NCBI GenBank assembly: GCA_028284285.1
Contig: JANQSA010000032.1
Location: 265,025-329,024, forward strand
Source of the DNA: Croceivirga sp.
GTDB taxonomy: Bacteria; Bacteroidota; Bacteroidia; Flavobacteriales; Flavobacteriaceae
Reading direction: 5' to 3'
DNA: 64,000 nucleotides
The position numbers and the translations under genes are program-made. Numbering within the stretch: the stretch's first letter is position 1; each line of letters begins with the position of its first letter. This document shows positions 8,241-17,953 of this stretch, piece after piece. The notes under the pieces are model-generated. The model did no database searches. It was not told the DNA's origin and worked only from the letters and a program-made list of their open reading frames with translations.

Positions 8241-10757
8241 TCAGTCTTTTACATCTAAAATACCCTCTAATGACTCAAATTCATATCCCTTTTCTTTTAA
8301 GATTGAGATCAGTTCGTCAAGTTTGGAATAAAATTTATCGGTACGATCTGACCCCGTACCGATATGTGAGAGTAGCATAAAACCGTTCAGACCTTCTTTT
8401 TGTTCATGAGAAAAGATAGATTGTATGATATCATCGGTACTTTTATAATTTTGCATTTCCGGAGTGGTATAGTCTGCATGGGATAATGTTCCCGGAGTAT
8501 AATTGATCAGGGTAATATCCATTTGGTCCGCCCATTGTGTAATTATTTCGTCGTTCCATTCATAGGGGGGCAAGAAATAGGCAGCTTGACTTTTAGCGAT
8601 ACCGAATTTTTCCATTTCGGCGTAGTTGGCGTTTAGGTCAGCTTTGAATTCCTGCTGACTTACCAAGCGCTTTTTCTCTGTCCAATCATTATAGAGTAAG
8701 TGCCTATCAGAATGTGCACCGAGGTAGTGCCCTTGCTTTATAGTATTTCTTATAAAAGGCTCAAACTTTTCATTTCTATAGAAATTACCGGTAAAAAAGA
8801 AGGAAGCCTTGATGTCATTTTTTTCCAGTGTGCCAAGAATTTCCGCTGCCCCATCTGCGTATGTGTCTCCCGAGAACATTAGATGCATTTTCTTTTCGGA
8901 TGTATCGCCCCGGATAATGGCACCGCTTTCATCGTAGGTATACTTTTTCTTGTGGCGGCCTGTTGCGAGACTTTCCTCTTCCATTGCCGAAAGATAGTAG
9001 ACCAGACATGCGGTACCATCCATGGTGGGCTCATTGGTGGAATAACTTCCAATGTCGTCTTGATAGACCACCAGATCGGATTGAAATTCGGCATATTCAT
9101 CCTGGTCGTGGAGTTTCACCCCGATCAGACTATTGGCTATTGAGGCATAAACCGGACCGTCCACAAGGCCACCATTGGTCTGATACTTTTTAAGTACCCA
9201 GAGGGAGGAGTGGGGATCTTGTGGGAAGTCACCATTTTCGGGAAGGCCCACAACCATAGAGGTGCCCCATATATTACAACCAAAAAGCCAGTCGCGTAAG
9301 GCGGCCTCCATTTCAAGATAAGTTTCGTCGCCCGTCAGACGATGATATAATCTACTTTGTGTAACGGCAGCTGTCACGAGATTATTTGAGCACCATACAA
9401 ATGGAACTCCTATATAGAATGGGTTGTCTTTACCGCGTTCATGCAACAACTTTAACCCCATATTATAATAGGAGGCAACAAGGTTCTTTTCTTCCGATTT
9501 CAGGGCCGAGGACAATTCGTAGTGCCCCACGTTCAAAAAAGGATAGTACTGATAATGGAGCACGGTATCACGCCCTATCCAGGGCGTAATTTTTTCCTCA
9601 GCAGCGTATTGCAATGCTTTTGTCCTGTATTTTTTATCCTGGGTTAGTTGGTACAAACTGCTTGCGGCCAATTCCATATCATCCACCCAATTGTCTTCTT
9701 CATAAAAATAGGGTGCCCTTCCGGGTGCGGTTTGACTCACCCCCGGATGCTGCTCCCCGTATTGATAGGCATCTACGGCACGTTTCAACAGGTCATCGGT
9801 ATATCCCGGATAAAAATCATTTAAGGTCATTGCTCCAAGCGCAAAGGCCGAGGCATATTTTCCCGCAGTTGATGCGACACCGGTAGATCGGTTCTTGTAT
9901 TTAAACATTCCCTGCCTTTCGCTGCTTGCCAGATATACAGGCCTGCCTTTGCGTTCAGGGTCATATACCACGGAGTCCCTATTGGGTAAACGATACCCTG
10001 CGTGGTCACGGTCATCTGCGATTTGATTGTAATATTCATTTGGGGAAGGGTTCATTTTTTTTAGCCAGTCCATTCCCCACTTGGCTTCATCAATGACGTC
10101 CGGGATACCATTCGGGCCAGGTAATCCGTTTGCGCTGTGGGCATCGCCAAAAGCCTTCGGATTATCGCGATAGGCCAACAACAATTGCAAGACAGCATTG
10201 GCAGAGGTGGCCGTGTATTGTAGGTAGTCGCTTGCATCGTGCCACCCTCCGGTAACGTCAATTCGTTTTCCTTCTTTGGAGGGGTTATAGAGGATGTAGC
10301 CATCATCCAAATGGCATGAATCGGCTAAGTAAGGATTATACCCGCAGCGCTGCTGGCGCATATATTCCAAAAGGAAATCCGCAGTGTGGTCATAGACATC
10401 CTTGTTAATACGGAATACCGGTGATCTAACACCATTGGCCTTAAGATAGTAGGCCCCCGGAGTTGTATACTCGCTAAAGTTTAAGCGGTAGGAAGAGGTG
10501 AAAGGGCCGTAAGGCCCCTTTGATTCAGGCTGAGCCGATCGGTAAACTTCCTTATCCGAGGAGGCGTCATGTAGCGAGAACGAATCAACTGTGGAAGAAC
10601 TCTTTGCTCCGAACACCGCAACTTTGATACTTTCAGGAAAATAACCAAGTTGGTTAATACGGATAACCGCAACTCCCGAAACCTCGTCGGAAACTTTGTC
10701 CGAACAGGCCCATAAAAAAAGCGTCCCAAGAAGCAATAAAGCGTTTTTCATAATCAT
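8241..10757 (-). CDS. Lipoprotein fusion of GH9 glycosidase and NodB-type (CE4) deacetylase
   Basis: An 838-residue protein with a lipobox (LWAC, Cys18). An Ig-like CelD_N domain covers about residues 28-118 (VIRINQLGYFPES). The GH9 (alpha/alpha)6 domain covers residues 120-595, with the catalytic motif GWHDASDY (Asp174, Asp177), a histidine in DPHSS (His516) and the acid NEP (Glu576). Residues about 620-838 form a polysaccharide-deacetylase-like domain: a modified first motif SGDTYADG (629-636) and a clear second metal motif AHSDRH (His682, His686). GH9 enzymes act on beta-glucans, and some are exo-glucosaminidases; coupling to a deacetylase and the neighbouring NagX-like gene makes a chitosan- or GlcNAc-type oligosaccharide a fair guess, but cellulase-type activity is not excluded. 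Confidence 0.85.
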   Translation of the reverse strand: MIMKNALLLLGTLFLWACSDKVSDEVSGVAVIRINQLGYFPESIKVAVFGAKSSSTVDSFSLHDASSDKEVYRSAQPESKGPYGPFTSSYRLNFSEYTTPGAYYLKANGVRSPVFRINKDVYDHTADFLLEYMRQQRCGYNPYLADSCHLDDGYILYNPSKEGKRIDVTGGWHDASDYLQYTATSANAVLQLLLAYRDNPKAFGDAHSANGLPGPNGIPDVIDEAKWGMDWLKKMNPSPNEYYNQIADDRDHAGYRLPNRDSVVYDPERKGRPVYLASSERQGMFKYKNRSTGVASTAGKYASAFALGAMTLNDFYPGYTDDLLKRAVDAYQYGEQHPGVSQTAPGRAPYFYEEDNWVDDMELAASSLYQLTQDKKYRTKALQYAAEEKITPWIGRDTVLHYQYYPFLNVGHYELSSALKSEEKNLVASYYNMGLKLLHERGKDNPFYIGVPFVWCSNNLVTAAVTQSRLYHRLTGDETYLEMEAALRDWLFGCNIWGTSMVVGLPENGDFPQDPHSSLWVLKKYQTNGGLVDGPVYASIANSLIGVKLHDQDEYAEFQSDLVVYQDDIGSYSTNEPTMDGTACLVYYLSAMEEESLATGRHKKKYTYDESGAIIRGDTSEKKMHLMFSGDTYADGAAEILGTLEKNDIKASFFFTGNFYRNEKFEPFIRNTIKQGHYLGAHSDRHLLYNDWTEKKRLVSQQEFKADLNANYAEMEKFGIAKSQAAYFLPPYEWNDEIITQWADQMDITLINYTPGTLSHADYTTPEMQNYKSTDDIIQSIFSHEQKEGLNGFMLLSHIGTGSDRTDKFYSKLDELISILKEKGYEFESLEGILDVKD

Positions 10758-11002
10758 TCCTGGTTAATCGGTAGCTAACCCCTTTGGAATATGGGAAGTT
10801 CTTAAAGTATTGAAATTAATCCGCATTATCCGATATTCTTTCAAGTTGCCATAGATGTGTTAAATATCGTCCAAATCCCATTCACCTCCCAAACTACTTC
10901 AGTCTTAGTTGTAAAACACAAAATGATCCATCCCTGAGCAGTATCTTTATAGCATCAGGAAAAGGTGCACTCGCGTCCGTAATTTGTATTTTTATTTTAA
11001 GC

Positions 11003-12058
11003 TTGGATACGCAATATCAAATATTATTTTTCTTTGCAGTACTTGGGGCCTTTAATGCTCTTTTTTTGAGTAGCTATTTTGCTTTCTTCCTCAAACACAG
11101 GCGCAATGCAAATTACTTTCTTTCTGCCCTTCTACTGGCAATTGGTGTCAAAATAATAACTTCGGTTTTTCTGTATTTTGATGCTGGCCTCTCCGAAGCA
11201 ATAGTTGAAACAGGGTTTTCCGCAAATGCTGTGATCGGACCCTTTTTTTATTTGTATGTGAGGTCATCCATACATGACAACACGAAGGTAAAAACCTATT
11301 GGTGGCTCCATATTATCCCCGCAGCTATTGCGATTCCTGTTATAGGTTTATTCTATCCATCAACCTTCAGTTACGTGAATGGCCCTACTGTACTCTCCCA
11401 ATACGTAGTGGCCTTAATATACTTCCAATGGTTTGTGTATTTGGTTCTGGCCGCTATTATTCTTAAAAGAAGTTTTGGGAAAGTATTTCAAAACAGATTC
11501 AGGTCGAATGATGAAGAAACCTGGCTGGTGAGTCTCTTTTGGGGAATTGGTGTTTTTTGGATTGGACCTATTGTAACTTCGCATACTACCTACATGGTCG
11601 GCGCCTTATCGTTTTCCATTATTTTCTATGGCTTACTCTTTCTTTGGATTTTCAAGTTCCGAAGAACATCAGGATTTTTTGAACCTCATGTTAAGTATGC
11701 CACAAAAAAAATTGATATTTCTGAAGCGGAGACCCTTTCCATACAATTGGATCAGCTATTTAAAAAAGAAGAATTGTTTAGAAATCCTGATTTGAAAATT
11801 GCTGATCTGGCATATAAACTGCATATACCTTCACAACGTTTATCCCAATTTTTAAACGATAATATGGGTAAAAGCTTTTCGCGCTTCATTAATGAATACA
11901 GAATTAATGCCGCTAAAGAAATGTTACTTCAGGAGGACCAATACACAGCGGAAACCATCGGGTATGAATGTGGTTTTAATTCAAAATCCACCTTTTTTAC
12001 AACTTTCAAGAAGCTCACCGGCCATACTCCGGCAAATTTTAAAGCGCGTACAAAATAA
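11003..12058 (+). CDS. AraC-family regulator with N-terminal 7-helix membrane domain
   Basis: The start is TTG (MDTQYQILFFF). Residues 1-225 contain about seven membrane helices (FFAVLGAFNALFLSSYFAFF to LLFLWIFKFRR), and residues about 245-350 form an AraC-type double helix-turn-helix (IADLAYKLHIPSQRLSQFLN, then ETIGYECGFNSKSTFFTTFK). This membrane-AraC layout is frequent in Flavobacteriia; the ligand is unknown. The next gene downstream, 109 bp away on the same strand, encodes an outer-membrane beta-barrel protein and is the most likely target, as it has its own promoter-like sequence. Confidence 0.88.
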   Translation: MDTQYQILFFFAVLGAFNALFLSSYFAFFLKHRRNANYFLSALLLAIGVKIITSVFLYFDAGLSEAIVETGFSANAVIGPFFYLYVRSSIHDNTKVKTYWWLHIIPAAIAIPVIGLFYPSTFSYVNGPTVLSQYVVALIYFQWFVYLVLAAIILKRSFGKVFQNRFRSNDEETWLVSLFWGIGVFWIGPIVTSHTTYMVGALSFSIIFYGLLFLWIFKFRRTSGFFEPHVKYATKKIDISEAETLSIQLDQLFKKEELFRNPDLKIADLAYKLHIPSQRLSQFLNDNMGKSFSRFINEYRINAAKEMLLQEDQYTAETIGYECGFNSKSTFFTTFKKLTGHTPANFKARTK

Positions 12059-12112
12059 CTTTTGTGGAGTTCGGAAATACATAATAGAACTTCGGTTATA
12101 TATCCTACAACC

Positions 12113-12120
12113 TAATTTTG
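12113..12120 (+). promoter_or_regulatory. Promoter -7-like box TAATTTTG
   Basis: TAATTTTG matches the Bacteroidota -7 consensus TAnnTTTG and ends 47 nt before the ATG at 12168. A weak TTCG-containing -33-like segment lies about 19 nt upstream. It suggests separate transcription of the beta-barrel gene. Confidence 0.45.
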
Positions 12121-12167
12121 AACCTTATATATCAACTTGCCTTTGAAACAAGTAAGGCGAGTAAGGT

Positions 12168-14600
12168 ATGTTTAAAGGCAGAAGTTTTTTTGGGTTACCC
12201 CCGGTTAAAGAACTGAAAACAGTGCTATTGACTGTATTGGCCCTACTGTGTTTGGCACAGCCCAATTCTGCGCAATCCATTGAATCTATATCAGGAAATG
12301 TAGTTAATTCCAGTGGGGAGGTTTTGACGGGGAACGCACTAATACTATCTCCCCAAGACTCCACAATCATGGCCGGAACGAGTTTCTTTGAAGGAAAGTT
12401 TGAACTGGAAAACCTGAATGCACAACGTGTTCTGTTACAACTTACTTCCTTAGAATTTCGGGATACTTACTTTAATTTGGAATTTGAAGGCCAGACAGCA
12501 ATTGATTTGGGTGATATAGTGGTGGAAGAAGCATCAACGGAATTGGAAGAAGTAGTTGTGGTCTCCAAAACCCCTCTGGTACAACAAAGGCCTGATGGTT
12601 CTATAGAGGTAAAAGTTGCGAATACCACCTTGGCTACCAGCACTTCCGCACAGGAAATACTTAGCAAATCACCCAGTATTTTAGTCGATGAGAATAACGG
12701 TATAAGCATTTTTGGAAAGGGTGATGCAGTCCTGTTTGTAAATGGGATTAAGGTGAGCAATGAGCGTTTGTCCACTATATCCCCCTCTACTATCGATAAG
12801 ATTGAAATTATTACTAATCCTGGTCCCCGGTATGATGCCGAAGGTAATGCGGTTATCAATATTAAGACCAAACGCAACACAGAAGAGGGTTCAAAAGGGA
12901 TGCTCAAAAACTATTATAGCTTCAGTGATTTTGCCGGGTATGACAATAGAACTAACCTCGATTTTAGCTTTAAAGAAGGTAGTTGGTCAGTAAATGCCAC
13001 CTACGGATTGCTCATAGGAAATGATAGATGGCTAAAAACAACAACACGAACAAGGGATGAAGTAGGGGACTTTTTTAGCTCTGATATAGTGTTGGATTGG
13101 CTGTACGAGCAGCATAACTTTTCCAATTATAGCCTTGGAGGACAATATGACATTTCCGACGATTCCTATATCTCCTTAGAATACAACGGGGCTTACGAAG
13201 CTATGGGAGGAGACCAACTGAGTGACAATACCATAATTGATGATGAAACGGGTAGCTACAATAGTATTTTGAAAATGGATGATTTGAATCGTAAAAACAT
13301 TTTGAATATCAACTATTCAACTCAAATAGATAGCCTGGGCACTACTCTGTTTATTGGAGGTCAGTACGCCTCGTATAAGAACGACTTTGATAACGAGATA
13401 AACGAGTCGAGTACAATCGATGGGACAGACACCTCTTCAAGGATACAAAATACCGGGGAGGGGGATATTCAGATTGTTAGCGCCCAATTGGATTACACCA
13501 AGGTTTACCATACTAGCAGTTTGGAAATGGGAGGAAAGTTCTCTTATGTAAACAATAGATCCTTTACTGATTTTTTCGATTTGGAGGATGATGGAACACC
13601 CATTATCGACACTGAGCTATCCAATAACTTTCAATATGATGAAAGGGTACCGGCAGCTTATCTAAATTTTAGCAAACGTTTAAATGAAAATACCAATTAC
13701 AGTTTTGGGTTTAGAATGGAATTGACAGATTATACCTTATTCACCAGCGTGGACGGGGGTGCGGTCATAGAGGATAATTATCTAAACGTCTTTCCCAATG
13801 CTTCTTTTGACACGAAGTTATCGGACAAGACAAACATTTTCTTCACCTACTCTTCCAGAATACGAAGACCTTCCTATGAATCCTTAAATCCTTTTGTGAT
13901 TTATCAGGATGAGTTTACCTCGATCAGAGGAAATCCCAATTTGCAACCTTCCAGAATACATAGCTTTGAAATAGGGGGTACTCACATCAATTGGAATCTA
14001 AAAATGGGCTATACCTACACCATTGACCGGATGACCCGAGCAGCGTTCCAGTTGGAAAACGAATCAAGGGAATACGTTTTACAAAGCATTAATTTTGATA
14101 GGGAACATGCCTTTTTTGCCACTTTGTCCAAAAACATCAATTTAAAATGGTGGCAATCCATCAATACCATTAGCGTTAGCTATAACGATTTAATTGACAA
14201 TACTGGCGTTTTTGAAATCAGGGAAAATGAACCGAGTTTTTATTTCTATTCCCAAAATAGCTTTGCCCTTCGTGATGGATTCACGATTTACTTAACCGGT
14301 TGGTATTTAAGTGATCTGCAAGATGGGATCTATTTACGGAAAAACCAGTCCACCCTTAACTTAGGGATTGAAAAAAAGTTTTGGGGAGACACCTTAAAAT
14401 GCAATCTTGATTTCAACGATATTTTTCAAGGTATCCGGGCCGACGGTAATTACCGGTCCGGAACAACGGATATTGTATATGGCAACAGGTTTAACACGAA
14501 TTACATCAGATTTTCCGTTTCCTATAATTTTGGCCGACTCAAAAAATCAAATTACACCAATAAAAAGGTAGGGGAATCCGAAAATCAAAGAACCCAGTAA
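12168..14600 (+). CDS. TonB-dependent-receptor-like outer-membrane beta-barrel protein
   Basis: An 810-residue protein with a signal peptide (cleavage near SAQS, residues 33-38). A carboxypeptidase-regulatory-like domain covers about residues 38-120, then a plug (LEEVVVVSKTPLVQQRPDGS, IFGKGDAVLFVNG) and a long beta-barrel of the outer-membrane beta-barrel-3 type ending in FSVSYNFGRLKK and a polar tail. This group resembles SusC but usually stands alone without SusD; transported substrates are mostly unknown. The adjacent AraC-type membrane regulator is a likely controller. There is no lipoprotein or enzyme partner next to it. Confidence 0.85.
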   Translation: MFKGRSFFGLPPVKELKTVLLTVLALLCLAQPNSAQSIESISGNVVNSSGEVLTGNALILSPQDSTIMAGTSFFEGKFELENLNAQRVLLQLTSLEFRDTYFNLEFEGQTAIDLGDIVVEEASTELEEVVVVSKTPLVQQRPDGSIEVKVANTTLATSTSAQEILSKSPSILVDENNGISIFGKGDAVLFVNGIKVSNERLSTISPSTIDKIEIITNPGPRYDAEGNAVINIKTKRNTEEGSKGMLKNYYSFSDFAGYDNRTNLDFSFKEGSWSVNATYGLLIGNDRWLKTTTRTRDEVGDFFSSDIVLDWLYEQHNFSNYSLGGQYDISDDSYISLEYNGAYEAMGGDQLSDNTIIDDETGSYNSILKMDDLNRKNILNINYSTQIDSLGTTLFIGGQYASYKNDFDNEINESSTIDGTDTSSRIQNTGEGDIQIVSAQLDYTKVYHTSSLEMGGKFSYVNNRSFTDFFDLEDDGTPIIDTELSNNFQYDERVPAAYLNFSKRLNENTNYSFGFRMELTDYTLFTSVDGGAVIEDNYLNVFPNASFDTKLSDKTNIFFTYSSRIRRPSYESLNPFVIYQDEFTSIRGNPNLQPSRIHSFEIGGTHINWNLKMGYTYTIDRMTRAAFQLENESREYVLQSINFDREHAFFATLSKNINLKWWQSINTISVSYNDLIDNTGVFEIRENEPSFYFYSQNSFALRDGFTIYLTGWYLSDLQDGIYLRKNQSTLNLGIEKKFWGDTLKCNLDFNDIFQGIRADGNYRSGTTDIVYGNRFNTNYIRFSVSYNFGRLKKSNYTNKKVGESENQRTQ

Positions 14601-14666
14601 GTTGAATATGATTTCTGAAGCGGTTGGCCAGGAGGAAAAGCGATACAATGGTGGGCGGCACGCTGT

Positions 14667-14770
14667 GTAAGTATAGATACCATACGGAGTCATATCAAAA
14701 ACATTACAGGCTTTTTGAGATCAATAGTAAGGCCGAACTTATACGAAAATCATACAACAATGAATTCTAA
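14667..14770 (+). pseudogene. Decayed C-terminal end of a LuxR-type helix-turn-helix regulator
   Basis: From 14667 one frame reads VSIDTIRSHIKNI, the recognition-helix half of a GerE/LuxR domain. A frame change near 14705-14715 continues as EINSKAELIRKSYNNEF and a TAA stop at 14768-14770, the usual LuxR C-terminus. No intact upstream part of such a gene is present. I read it as a frameshifted remnant; chance similarity is possible because the segment is short. Confidence 0.45.
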
Positions 14771-14900
14771 AATTCATGCCTAAATAAAGGCAGCAGAATG
14801 AAAGAATCATAAGAAAAATCGTTTTTCTTTTTCAAAAAGAGCTGACAAAAAAATGATCCTATCGTGATGTAAAGCATTTTCACGAATTAGACCACTTCAA

Positions 14901-14930
14901 TGTAACCATTTTACCCCTTGATTGTAACCA
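14901..14930 (+). promoter_or_regulatory. Direct repeat TGTAACCA, possible AraC-type binding site
   Basis: Two TGTAACCA copies start 22 bp apart, about two helical turns, 150-180 bp before the receptor start. ACCCCTT (first copy) and CACCCCTT (second) follow each at different distances. AraC-type output domains of hybrid two-component regulators bind direct repeats, so this may be the target of the regulator at 24187-28365; that link is inference. Confidence 0.35.
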
Positions 14931-14997
14931 ATGATGGGTTAGTTCACCCCTTATTTTAAAGAACTTGGTCCTAAGTACCATTTAAGAATGAATCATG

Positions 14998-15012
14998 GTG
15001 CTAAATTAATTT
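14998..15012 (+). promoter_or_regulatory. 15-bp motif shared with the GH2/hybrid-regulator intergenic region
   Basis: GTGCTAAATTAATTT here is identical to 24111-24125. It lies 70-84 bp upstream of the receptor start. The core CTAAATTAATTTAG would be a perfect palindrome; here its right end reads TTTGG. Confidence 0.45.
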
Positions 15013-15081
15013 GGGAAAGGAAACTATCTATGGGGAATTGATATAGGATATTGACTTCCCCAGGGAGTTTCCTAATCTCTA

Positions 15082-17940
15082 ATGCGTTTCAAATCGGGGT
15101 ACATGCATTACCGGCCATTTTTTTTCTTAATAGTGTTTTTTTCGATTGGTGCTCATGCACAAGAATTCCAGGTATCCGGAAGAATATTCGATGATGAACA
15201 AAACCTTCCGCTCCTGGGGGCATCTGTGATTCTTAAATCACCGGGTGGGGCTACTGTTGCCGGAGTTGTAAGTGATGAGTTCGGTTATTTTGAGATTCAC
15301 ACCTATGATGTGGCCAATCATTCATTGGAAATAAGTTATTTGGGGTTTGACACACAGACTTTTGAATTTTCCGATGTATATGAAAACATAGATTTGGGTA
15401 CCATTAAGTTGGTCACGATCACATCTCGGCTCGATGAAATAATCGTCTCAGGAAGTCTCGAAGGAAAAACAAGGGCCTTAAATCTACAAAAGACCTCAGA
15501 TAATATTAAGAATGTAGTTTCGGCCGACCTGATTGGAAGATTTCCTGATTTAAATGTGGCGGAAGCACTGCAACGTGTACCTGGGGTCAACATTTCTCGC
15601 GACAAAGGAGAAGGTTCAACGGTTAACATTAGGGGCACGCCCTTAAATTTCACAACCGTACAGATAAACGGAGAGCAACTCCCCAGTGTACAACAGAACG
15701 GCGCGAGAACAGAGTCGCTTGATCTTATACCCGCAGATCAATTGGCGTTTATGGAAGTTACCAAAGTGCCAACACCGGATATGGATGGAGATGCTGTAGG
15801 GGGCACGGTCAACTTAAAAACCCCCATTGCAAGATCAAAGGATTTTAGAATAAAGGCCGAATCCGGTTTTGGATACAACGATATTTCAGACGGGCTGAAT
15901 GGGATCAATAAATTACGGTTTGGGAAACGTTTTTGGTCTACTGACAAAGTTCCTGAGGGAAAATTTGGGGTCATTGCCAGTGGTAGTGTTTTCAATTCCA
16001 ATAATTCCGAGCATAGTACCGAAGCGGCCTGGCGTGGTATAGAAGATCCTGAACTAGGGGTGGTTCCCATGGACCAATATCAATATCTACTCACGGAGAA
16101 TGAAAGACAACGATTGGGTGCCGTACTTACGCTGGACTACAAATTCAACAGAAATCACAGTATTGTCTTCAACTATATGTACAACGAAAGGCAAGACGTT
16201 GACACCAGAAACAGACTTCGCTTTGATATCGATAGTGACCGTGGGGCGAATTATGTTACCATAGATTCCATCATTGACGGCAGATCCCGAAGGGATATTA
16301 GTATACTGGATGAATTAAAGCAGAACCAAAGCTTCAATCTTGAGGGGTATCACAAACTCGGATCCTGGATTCTGGATTGGAGAGCTTTTTATTCCTTTTC
16401 AGAGCGAACCTTTTTTGGTGAAAGGGGTGATTTTGGAAGCCCGGACCGGGAGACAGTTATCATTGCAGACAATCCGCAGGGTATTCTTGGTGAAGACCCG
16501 AACTTCAGAACCGCCTCCTTCGAGCAAAGTATTTATGATCCCTTTCTCTATGACAATTTTAGAAGGTACGAAGAAGACAGTGAAACGACCGATGCCACCA
16601 ATTTGGTGGGTAAACTCGATATAACAAAAGGCATCACCGTAGGCAATGCGGAAGGATTTATCAAATTTGGAGGAAAGTACCGTACTCAAACCAATGAAAA
16701 AAACAGGGACAATATCATATTTGTGATAAATGATCCCAATAATGCATTTGACGAAGAGAATTCATTTTTACGTTCCATTTCGGGAATAGAACCTACCCAC
16801 TTTTTATACGGGGATTACAGATTTGGTCCACTTATAGGTAAGGACGAGTTTAGACAGGAAATACGAAATGCCAGAAGGTTTTTAAACAGTGAGTTCAGGG
16901 ATTGGAACTCACGGCAGATTTCGCTCAACGATACCTATGAGGCGCAGGAGGATATTTATGCAGCCTATGCCATGGGAAGAATTGAATTCAACAAATGGAT
17001 GGTATTGGCGGGAGTGCGCATGGAGTACAATGAGGTCAACTACGACGCTTTTGATGTATTTCGATTTGGCAATAATATTGAGGCAGAACCTATTTCAGGG
17101 GGCAACAATTATGTTTTTTGGCTTCCCAACTTGCACGTGAAGTATAGTTTAGACGACTACACCGCTTTGCGCTTTTCCACCGCCTTCAATTACGCACGAC
17201 CGAATTTTGTGGATGTTGTGCCTTTTGTGGATTTGGACCAGGATGCTTTTCGCCTGAGCCTGGGTAATCCTGATCTGAGACCTGCAGAAGCACTGAATGT
17301 GGATGTAATGTTTGAGCATTATTTCAAGAATGTAGGGGTTATTTCAATAGGGGCATTTTATAAGCGCATTGACAATTTTCAGTTTACCCGTTTCAGTCCA
17401 TCATTGACAAGTGATTTTCCGGGTTTCCCCGCAACCACTGGTTTTCAGTTCAATCAGGAACAAAATGGAGATATCGCTGAAGTTGCCGGTCTGGAGTTCA
17501 ACTTTTTTCGTTCGTTGGGGTTTTTACCCGGATTTTTCAGGAATTTCAATCTTGAGGGAAATTACACCTATGCCTATTCTGATGCATCCACCCAGGATCG
17601 CGAAGGGGTCGCCTTACCGGGTCAGGCAGAGCATACTTTTAATACCGCGCTGGCTTTTGATTATAAGAACTTCACGGCAAGGGTATCGGCAAACTATAAT
17701 GGAAGCTTTTTGAATTCACTCGCCGATGATCCGGAAAGTTCCAATGATGAAATCCAGGAAGAACGTTTGCAAATTGATGCCAATGCCTCCTTGAGATTTG
17801 GGAAAAACTTCAGGTTTTATGTAGAAGGCATCAACTTAACCAATGAACCTACCATACGGTTCCAGGGCAATCGTAACCAGGTTTCAAGAAGGGCATTTTT
17901 TGGTTGGATTATGAGGATGGGAGTGAGCTATACACTTTAA
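15082..17940 (+). CDS. TonB-dependent receptor of the SusD-less type
   Basis: A 952-residue outer-membrane receptor. The ATG used gives MRFKSGYMHYRPFFFLIVFF; the second Met (residue 8) would leave a more typical signal peptide ending at AHAQ. A carboxypeptidase-like domain (residues about 30-115) is followed by a plug with VAEALQRVPGVNISRDKGEG and NIRGTPLNFTTVQINGEQLP, then a barrel ending in RMGVSYTL. The plug pattern is that of the Caulobacter/Xanthomonas-type receptors (TIGR01782-like). It is paralogous to the receptor at 33075-35945. Two beta-helix lipoprotein genes follow, the first after 13 bp. It presumably imports an oligosaccharide; the ligand is unknown. Confidence 0.92.
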   Translation: MRFKSGYMHYRPFFFLIVFFSIGAHAQEFQVSGRIFDDEQNLPLLGASVILKSPGGATVAGVVSDEFGYFEIHTYDVANHSLEISYLGFDTQTFEFSDVYENIDLGTIKLVTITSRLDEIIVSGSLEGKTRALNLQKTSDNIKNVVSADLIGRFPDLNVAEALQRVPGVNISRDKGEGSTVNIRGTPLNFTTVQINGEQLPSVQQNGARTESLDLIPADQLAFMEVTKVPTPDMDGDAVGGTVNLKTPIARSKDFRIKAESGFGYNDISDGLNGINKLRFGKRFWSTDKVPEGKFGVIASGSVFNSNNSEHSTEAAWRGIEDPELGVVPMDQYQYLLTENERQRLGAVLTLDYKFNRNHSIVFNYMYNERQDVDTRNRLRFDIDSDRGANYVTIDSIIDGRSRRDISILDELKQNQSFNLEGYHKLGSWILDWRAFYSFSERTFFGERGDFGSPDRETVIIADNPQGILGEDPNFRTASFEQSIYDPFLYDNFRRYEEDSETTDATNLVGKLDITKGITVGNAEGFIKFGGKYRTQTNEKNRDNIIFVINDPNNAFDEENSFLRSISGIEPTHFLYGDYRFGPLIGKDEFRQEIRNARRFLNSEFRDWNSRQISLNDTYEAQEDIYAAYAMGRIEFNKWMVLAGVRMEYNEVNYDAFDVFRFGNNIEAEPISGGNNYVFWLPNLHVKYSLDDYTALRFSTAFNYARPNFVDVVPFVDLDQDAFRLSLGNPDLRPAEALNVDVMFEHYFKNVGVISIGAFYKRIDNFQFTRFSPSLTSDFPGFPATTGFQFNQEQNGDIAEVAGLEFNFFRSLGFLPGFFRNFNLEGNYTYAYSDASTQDREGVALPGQAEHTFNTALAFDYKNFTARVSANYNGSFLNSLADDPESSNDEIQEERLQIDANASLRFGKNFRFYVEGINLTNEPTIRFQGNRNQVSRRAFFGWIMRMGVSYTL

Positions 17941-17953
17941 AAAGAAAAAGAAG

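Larger units (their letters stand above)
14771..15081. other. Upstream region of the first TonB-receptor operon
   Basis: About 310 non-coding bases in front of the receptor gene. It holds a direct repeat of TGTAACCA 22 bp apart (14901-14908 and 14923-14930) and a 15-bp sequence at 14998-15012 that recurs upstream of the hybrid two-component regulator gene. Confidence 0.55.
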
